From Solidesulfovibrio alcoholivorans DSM 5433 (GTDB lineage Bacteria; Desulfobacterota; Desulfovibrionia; Desulfovibrionales; Desulfovibrionaceae): DNA of 64,000 bases. The DNA lies in assembly GCF_000702665.1 (NCBI RefSeq), contig NZ_JNJA01000002.1:496001-560000 (forward strand). The letters run 5' to 3'. This document shows, one piece after another, positions 63,801-64,000 of the stretch. The translations under genes and the position numbers were made by a program. Numbering within the stretch: the first letter of the stretch is position 1; the number at the start of each line of letters is the position of its first letter. Below the pieces are notes generated by a model, which saw only the letters and a list, made by a program, of their open reading frames with translations, did not search any database and was not told where the DNA came from.

Positions 63801-64000
63801 TCAGCCCAGCTTTTTCGCCAGCAGTTCGTTGACCAGACCCGGGTTGGCCTGCCCCTTGGTGGCCTTCATGATCTGGCCGACGAAAAATCCCATGAGCTTT
63901 TTCTTGCCGCCGCGGTAGGCCTCCACCTCGGAGGGGTTGGCGGCAAGAACCGCGTCCACGGCCGTTTCCAGGGCGCTCGTGTCGGAAATCTGCGCCAGGC
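63801..64000 (-). CDS. gatB: Glu/Asp-tRNA amidotransferase subunit B, 3' end only
   Basis: The last about 65 codons are visible; the rest lies beyond the window. [40 protein letters not shown] is the Yqey-like C-terminal tail typical of GatB (blocks MGFFVGQ and [10 protein letters not shown]). With GatA and GatC it amidates misacylated Glu-tRNA(Gln) and Asp-tRNA(Asn). Confidence 0.93.
   Translation of the reverse strand, partial: LAQISDTSALETAVDAVLAANPSEVEAYRGGKKKLMGFFVGQIMKATKGQANPGLVNELLAKKLG

Overview
The window is chromosomal DNA from a high-GC, anaerobic, motile, sulfate-reducer-like bacterium. Gene content and order fit the Desulfovibrionaceae (Desulfovibrio/Solidesulfovibrio type). 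The main clues are the tRNA-rimP-nusA-ylxR-infB-rbfA-truB-rpsO-pnp block running into a flgF-to-flgL flagellar block, a FlgM partner of the DVU0524 family, a Thi4 that carries the sulfide-using (non-suicide) active-site His, an O2-independent lifestyle suggested by AmmeMemoRadiSam and split glycine decarboxylase genes, and several sigma-54 activators. No phage, insertion sequence, CRISPR array or integron was seen. Almost everything is vertically inherited core or lineage-specific genome.

Layout. 1-13.8 kb is a mixed region: truncated pgpA, a small membrane protein, a Cache-type chemoreceptor, a cysteine-bearing conserved protein, a GAF/sigma-54 activator, overlapping CYTH and transglutaminase genes, an EamA exporter, two small unknown genes, a stand-alone glutamate-synthase-like FMN protein with an N-terminal Cys cluster, a soluble NarL-type two-component pair, a GNAT enzyme and Maf. 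13.8-19.3 kb (minus strand) holds gcvH-gcvPA-gcvPB-lpd, followed by a Tat-exported ATC-hydrolase-like protein. 19.5-24.6 kb holds a methyltransferase, nikR, folE2, a hybrid histidine kinase and a lipoprotein. 24.8-34.0 kb holds an orphan rod-type flagellar protein, a FleQ/FlrC-like activator with a GAFTSA loop, a large exported TPR protein, amrB, two envelope proteins and a large polytopic membrane protein.

34.1-44.7 kb (minus strand) is the translation/RNA operon, headed by tRNA-Gly(CCC) with its own terminator. 44.9-55.5 kb (plus) is the flagellar operon flgF-flgG-flgA-flgH-flgI-flgJ(LytM)-flgN-flgK-flgL-csrA-fliW, preceded by a near-consensus sigma-54 promoter. flgM and a DVU0524-type gene lie convergent to it, with a FliA-like promoter in front of flgM. 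56.7-64 kb holds nadK overlapping an ARMT1/DUF89-like gene, der, a Vat/CatB-type acetyltransferase, the mtnA-thi4 pair and the 3' end of gatB.

Cross-cutting structure. A family of palindromic intergenic elements (GGTCC, hairpin, then a CCGCCGGAGGC tail) occurs at least seven times. Its tail always faces a neighbouring gene: the 3' end in five cases and the 5' end in two. In the two 5' cases the element appears to supply either a Shine-Dalgarno sequence (folE2) or an N-terminal coding extension (the gene at 2864). The flagellar regulatory logic is readable from sequence: a sigma-54 activator and sigma-54 promoters for rod and hook genes, FliA/FlgM for late genes, and CsrA/FliW after transcription.

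No clearly undescribed multi-gene system was found. The best leads are the repeat family, the Cys-cluster glutamate-synthase-like protein, the CYTH-transglutaminase pair and the nadK-ARMT1-like coupling.
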